Assembly (NCBI GenBank): GCA_015063125.1
Contig: SUTB01000001.1
Coordinates: 186,001 to 250,000 of the forward strand
Origin: Thermoplasmata archaeon
GTDB taxonomy: Archaea; Thermoplasmatota; Thermoplasmata; Methanomassiliicoccales; Methanomethylophilaceae
Reading direction: 5' to 3'
DNA length: 64,000 bases
The notes beneath the pieces are model-generated. The model made no database searches. It worked only from the letters and a program-made list of their open reading frames with translations, and was not told where the DNA came from. Shown piece by piece: positions 61,579-64,000 of the stretch; position 1 is the stretch's first letter; the number at the start of each line of letters is the position of its first letter. Both the position numbers and the translations under genes were made by a program.

Positions 61579-62641
61579 ATCTCTTACCCTCCTTCATCAT
61601 CAGGTAGATAAAGAACGGAACTCCGACAACCGAGGTGATTGCACCGATTGGTAGTTCCCCGATGGGTCCGGATTTACATATCACATCAGCAACCATTAGG
61701 ACGACGGAACCGACGATGATGCTAGAGGGGATCAGTACCCTGTGATCGCCGCCGACCACCATTCTGCACAGGTGCGGGACGATGAGTCCTACGAAACCAA
61801 TGACTCCGCAGTATGCAACACAGAATGCAGTCAATACAGCGGTAAGCATCAGCATGTTCCTCTTGTACTTCCTAGAATCGAGACCGAGGTACTGTGCTTG
61901 GCTCTCTCCCAGAAGCATAACGTTCAGTTTCCTTGCTTCCAGTAGGACTACGATCAATATGGCGATAATCGGGATGGCTATGATGCAGACGTCAGCCCAT
62001 TCGATGTCTGCGAAACTTCCGAACATCCACCCGGTTATGCTGTGGATTTTATCGGCTGTCAAAGACATTATGATCGTTGTGGCAGAGCTTAGGCCCGCTG
62101 CGATAATCACCCCGCCTAGGACATAGCTCATAGCTTTTCCGCCTGCTGCTTCTGCCACGACCATAGTGGCGAAAAAAGCACCCACCGCTCCTGCGATGGC
62201 CCCGATCGGTGCAAGCATGAATGAGAATGCCCATCCTGTAAGCGATCCACCCAAGGTAAATAGGACGACCCCGAACGATGCACCCGATGACACACCGGTC
62301 ACGTACGGATCTACCAAAGGGTTGTGGATCATAGCCTGCATAACGGCTCCAGCGATGGCTAGGCCAGCACCAACAAGTATGACTGCAATGGCACGTGGAA
62401 TCCTGAGGTTTAAGATGACCTTGCCGCTCATGTCTTCTGGATTGCCCCCTGTTATTATGATCTGCCAAATCTGATGAATCGCATCACCAATCTCGATAGG
62501 ATACGCACCTACATTTAGGGAGATCAAGAAGAGAAAGAACAGTGAGATTATTCCTGAAATGACGATAAGTGTAGCTCTTCTGCGCGTCTTTTTGACGCCA
62601 GTGAGCTCCTGCGGATTATTAGAAATCGCTGAATCATTCAT
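61568..62641 (-). CDS. btuC: ABC importer permease, BtuC/FecCD type
   Basis: 357 residues, about ten helices. FecCD marks: RIPRAIAVILVGAGLAIAGAVMQAMIHNPLVDPYVTG, here with GVSSGASFGV, and the C-terminal GFVGLIVPHLCRMVVG. ATG 62641 (MNDSAISNN) is preferred over 62701, which falls in the btuF region and lacks homology. A strong hairpin (62659-62676) separates it from btuF. Confidence 0.88.
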   Translation of the reverse strand: MNDSAISNNPQELTGVKKTRRRATLIVISGIISLFFLFLISLNVGAYPIEIGDAIHQIWQIIITGGNPEDMSGKVILNLRIPRAIAVILVGAGLAIAGAVMQAMIHNPLVDPYVTGVSSGASFGVVLFTLGGSLTGWAFSFMLAPIGAIAGAVGAFFATMVVAEAAGGKAMSYVLGGVIIAAGLSSATTIIMSLTADKIHSITGWMFGSFADIEWADVCIIAIPIIAILIVVLLEARKLNVMLLGESQAQYLGLDSRKYKRNMLMLTAVLTAFCVAYCGVIGFVGLIVPHLCRMVVGGDHRVLIPSSIIVGSVVLMVADVICKSGPIGELPIGAITSVVGVPFFIYLMMKEGKRYAM

Positions 62642-62652
62642 ATTATCATCTA

Positions 62653-62676
62653 GAAAAGGTCGGGCCGAGGCCCGAC
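62653..62676 (-). terminator. Attenuator-like hairpin between btuF and btuC
   Basis: Minus strand: GTCGGGCC - TC - GGCCCGAC (perfect eight pairs) followed by CTTTTC, seven bases after the btuF stop. Partial termination here would make more binding protein than permease, usual for such importers. Confidence 0.6.
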
Positions 62677-62682
62677 TTGGTT

Positions 62683-63762
62683 TCAGTATTCGTCGAGCCA
62701 CTGGATGTAGTTTTCCCAGTCTTTGCTGGTGACGATGTTGGGGACTTCAACTCCGGTGTCCTCAGGGTTTATCATTGCAGCGATGAGTGCGGCACCGTTA
62801 ATGAGGTGGACGGTATTGTATCCGCAAGCTTGGAAGGGCTTGTATTCGAGGCACCAGAACATATCGTTTTTGATGCAATCGACCTCTCCAAGGACGGGGT
62901 CCGCTTTCCATCCTGCAACCACTGTTGCCCAATCAAGACCCATTGACATATCGTCGAGAATTATGAAGTCGGGGTTTGCTTTTGCCAATTCCTCCTGGAA
63001 TTGGATCTTGGTTGTGGCATTAACAGGCATGGAGTTGACAAATCCGACACTGTTTAGCAAGGTGATGATCATGTGGTTCTTGTAAATGTAGAATCCATAG
63101 CTTCCGCTGTCGCAGATGTATGCATACTTTTTACCTGCTAGATCAGACTTGGCAGCGACCTCTTTGATCTTTTCGAATGCACTGGTCATGGCATCTGTGA
63201 TTTTCTTGGTCATGCTCTGCTTTCCGAGGATCTTACCAAGAAGACTGTAGTTGTCAAGACTGTCCTGGAATCCGTACTCGTTATTGAGGACGATGACGGT
63301 GATTCCGAGGGTCTGAAGCTGTGTCATTTTAGAGGTGTCCGAAGAAATCTGTTCTTTGGAGATGATGACAATATCAGGTTCGCATGCCGCGACCGCATCT
63401 GCAGTCCAGTTGTAGTATGAACCCACGATCGCGACCTTTCCAGATTCGATATCTGCTACTAAGTTTCCAGGGTAGTCTAAGTCCAGATCAATTCCAACTA
63501 TATCGGACGAAACATCGAATACACTAGCGTAGGATGAAACTCCGACGATGGCCTTATTGTATCCAAGGTCAGAAACGATTTCTGCACCGACAACGTCTGT
63601 ACAGACAATTCTTGTGGGGTCCTTTGTCAGTTCAATGACGTTTCCTGCGTAATCTGTAACACCTTCCTTCTGATCATGGGGTACCATGAAAACGGCTATT
63701 GCAGCTACTGCGACAACCGCAATCACAAGGATTCCGATAATAGACATCGTCTTTTTGTCCAT
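62683..63762 (-). CDS. btuF: Corrinoid/metal-chelate binding protein, BtuF type
   Basis: 359 residues. An N-terminal hydrophobic anchor (MSIIGILVIAVVAVAAIAV; no lipobox Cys) and a periplasmic-binding fold of class III: RIVCTDVVGAEIVSDLG, VDLDLDYPGNLVADIE, ACEPDIVIISKEQ. It captures the ligand outside the cell and delivers it to BtuCD. Promoter: TATTTAAATA (63791-63800) flanked by two GTTGGATKAT copies. Confidence 0.87.
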   Translation of the reverse strand: MDKKTMSIIGILVIAVVAVAAIAVFMVPHDQKEGVTDYAGNVIELTKDPTRIVCTDVVGAEIVSDLGYNKAIVGVSSYASVFDVSSDIVGIDLDLDYPGNLVADIESGKVAIVGSYYNWTADAVAACEPDIVIISKEQISSDTSKMTQLQTLGITVIVLNNEYGFQDSLDNYSLLGKILGKQSMTKKITDAMTSAFEKIKEVAAKSDLAGKKYAYICDSGSYGFYIYKNHMIITLLNSVGFVNSMPVNATTKIQFQEELAKANPDFIILDDMSMGLDWATVVAGWKADPVLGEVDCIKNDMFWCLEYKPFQACGYNTVHLINGAALIAAMINPEDTGVEVPNIVTSKDWENYIQWLDEY

Positions 63763-63774
63763 GTTATCGGACTA

Positions 63775-63816
63775 ATAATCCAACTCTCGGTATTTAAATA
63801 GGATATATCATCCAAC
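63775..63816 (-). promoter_or_regulatory. btuF promoter: TATA box between two GTTGGATKAT elements
   Basis: On the minus strand: GTTGGATGATATATCC (63801-63816), then TATTTAAATA (63791-63800), then GTTGGATTATTAGTCC (63769-63784), then ATG 63762. The distal copy is upstream of the TATA box; the proximal one covers the predicted transcript start. Same elements precede cobN at 15573. Confidence 0.65.
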
Positions 63817-63849
63817 TAAACTATTTTTTCATGCTGGCAATGTATGTCG

Positions 63850-64000
63850 TCAATTATCGAACTGATAGGAGATACTTGCCTTATCTCCGTTTACATCAAA
63901 AGTTACTTTTGCACCGTTTATGAACGTCATTCTTGGTCCTTTATGGCCTACATCCGCACCGAACACCTTCGGTACGTTGAATTCTTCGAGGCAATCACAA
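63850..64000 (-). CDS. S66 peptidase (LdcA/MccF-like), C-terminal fragment at window edge
   Basis: About 49 codons are visible, open to the window edge and ending TGA at 63850. The end VPKVFGADVGHKGPRMTF...NGAKVTFDV resembles the C-terminus of S66 carboxypeptidases (pattern xGxDxGHxxP...GxxxxxD, with the catalytic His in GH). The N-terminal part is outside the window. Assignment rests on this short stretch. Same strand as btuF and 87 bases upstream of it. Confidence 0.55.
   Translation of the reverse strand, partial: CDCLEEFNVPKVFGADVGHKGPRMTFINGAKVTFDVNGDKASISYQFDN

Noticed and set aside
1-64000. CRISPR arrays, insertion sequences, prophage, integrase or plasmid origin
   Set aside because: No spaced direct repeats, transposase, integrase, terminal repeats or replication initiator were seen; the region looks like stable chromosome.
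1-64000. In-frame TAG read-through (pyrrolysine) genes
   Set aside because: I found no gene that continues in frame with homology after a TAG; the avoidance of TAG is noted, but no pyrrolysine protein lies here.

Overview
The window reads as a chromosomal segment of a methanogen-type archaeon, most likely of the order Methanomassiliicoccales (Thermoplasmata branch). This rests on archaeal core genes (RNA polymerase subunit L, the ribosome-recycling ATPase ABCE1/Rli1, a COG1325 RNA-binding protein, the split GMP synthetase subunit, the phosphomevalonate dehydratase of the archaeal mevalonate route), on TATA boxes about 25 bases before many starts (often leaderless), and on stop codons. By my reading TAG ends none of about 58 genes, while TGA ends nearly all and TAA about nine. 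That is expected where UAG is read as pyrrolysine. No genus-level claim is made.

Layout. 1-6.4 kb: the C-terminal 1,057 residues of a CobN-type chelatase subunit, run together with two DrrAB-type ABC exporters. 6.4-11.8 kb: a cysteine hydrolase, a small charged protein, a heterodimeric ABC exporter and a VIT1/CCC1-like membrane protein. 11.8-18.3 kb: a second CobN, a universal stress protein, an MscS channel and tRNA-Gly. 18.4-26.2 kb: a methyltransferase, a 1,144-residue TPR protein, TruD, RpoL, and the two phosphomevalonate dehydratase subunits, the small one fused to a Nudix domain. 26.2-34.4 kb: a PQ-loop-like protein, a Sel1-repeat protein, a tiny membrane protein, a low-molecular-weight phosphatase with ThpR, three pilin-like secreted proteins, a SufS-type desulfurase, PyrD-PyrK, a TPR protein and tRNA-Cys. 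34.5-39.4 kb: a corrinoid operon (adenosyltransferase, FMN reductase, third CobN). 39.4-53 kb: GuaA ATPase subunit, TfoX-like and PHP proteins, MetG, MATE, ABCE1, a second PHP protein, a NIF3/YqfO-like protein, CDF and MFS transporters and cysteine synthase. 52.5-55.3 kb: a radical SAM/SPASM enzyme with a cysteine- and aromatic-rich small protein just upstream, a DUF5685-like protein and a duplicated-cysteine mini-protein. 55.3-60.8 kb: coiled-coil protein, a cysteine-hydrolase homologue lacking its cysteine, CNNM/CorC protein, RNA-binding protein, tRNA-Ile, zinc-ribbon membrane protein and a chagasin-type protease inhibitor. 60.8-64 kb: a BtuFCD-type corrinoid/metal-chelate importer and the C-terminus of an S66-type peptidase.

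How it fits together. Corrinoid or metal-tetrapyrrole metabolism recurs: three CobN paralogues, an adenosyltransferase and a BtuFCD importer. The second cobN and the btuF promoters each carry two copies of the same 10-base element, GTTGGATKAT, which suggests one shared regulator. The best candidate for an undescribed system is the radical SAM/SPASM gene with its Cys-rich partner. The two are separated by a perfect 10-bp hairpin, as expected of a precursor-maturase (RiPP) operon, although the substrate role is inference. I saw no CRISPR array, insertion sequence, prophage or integrase.
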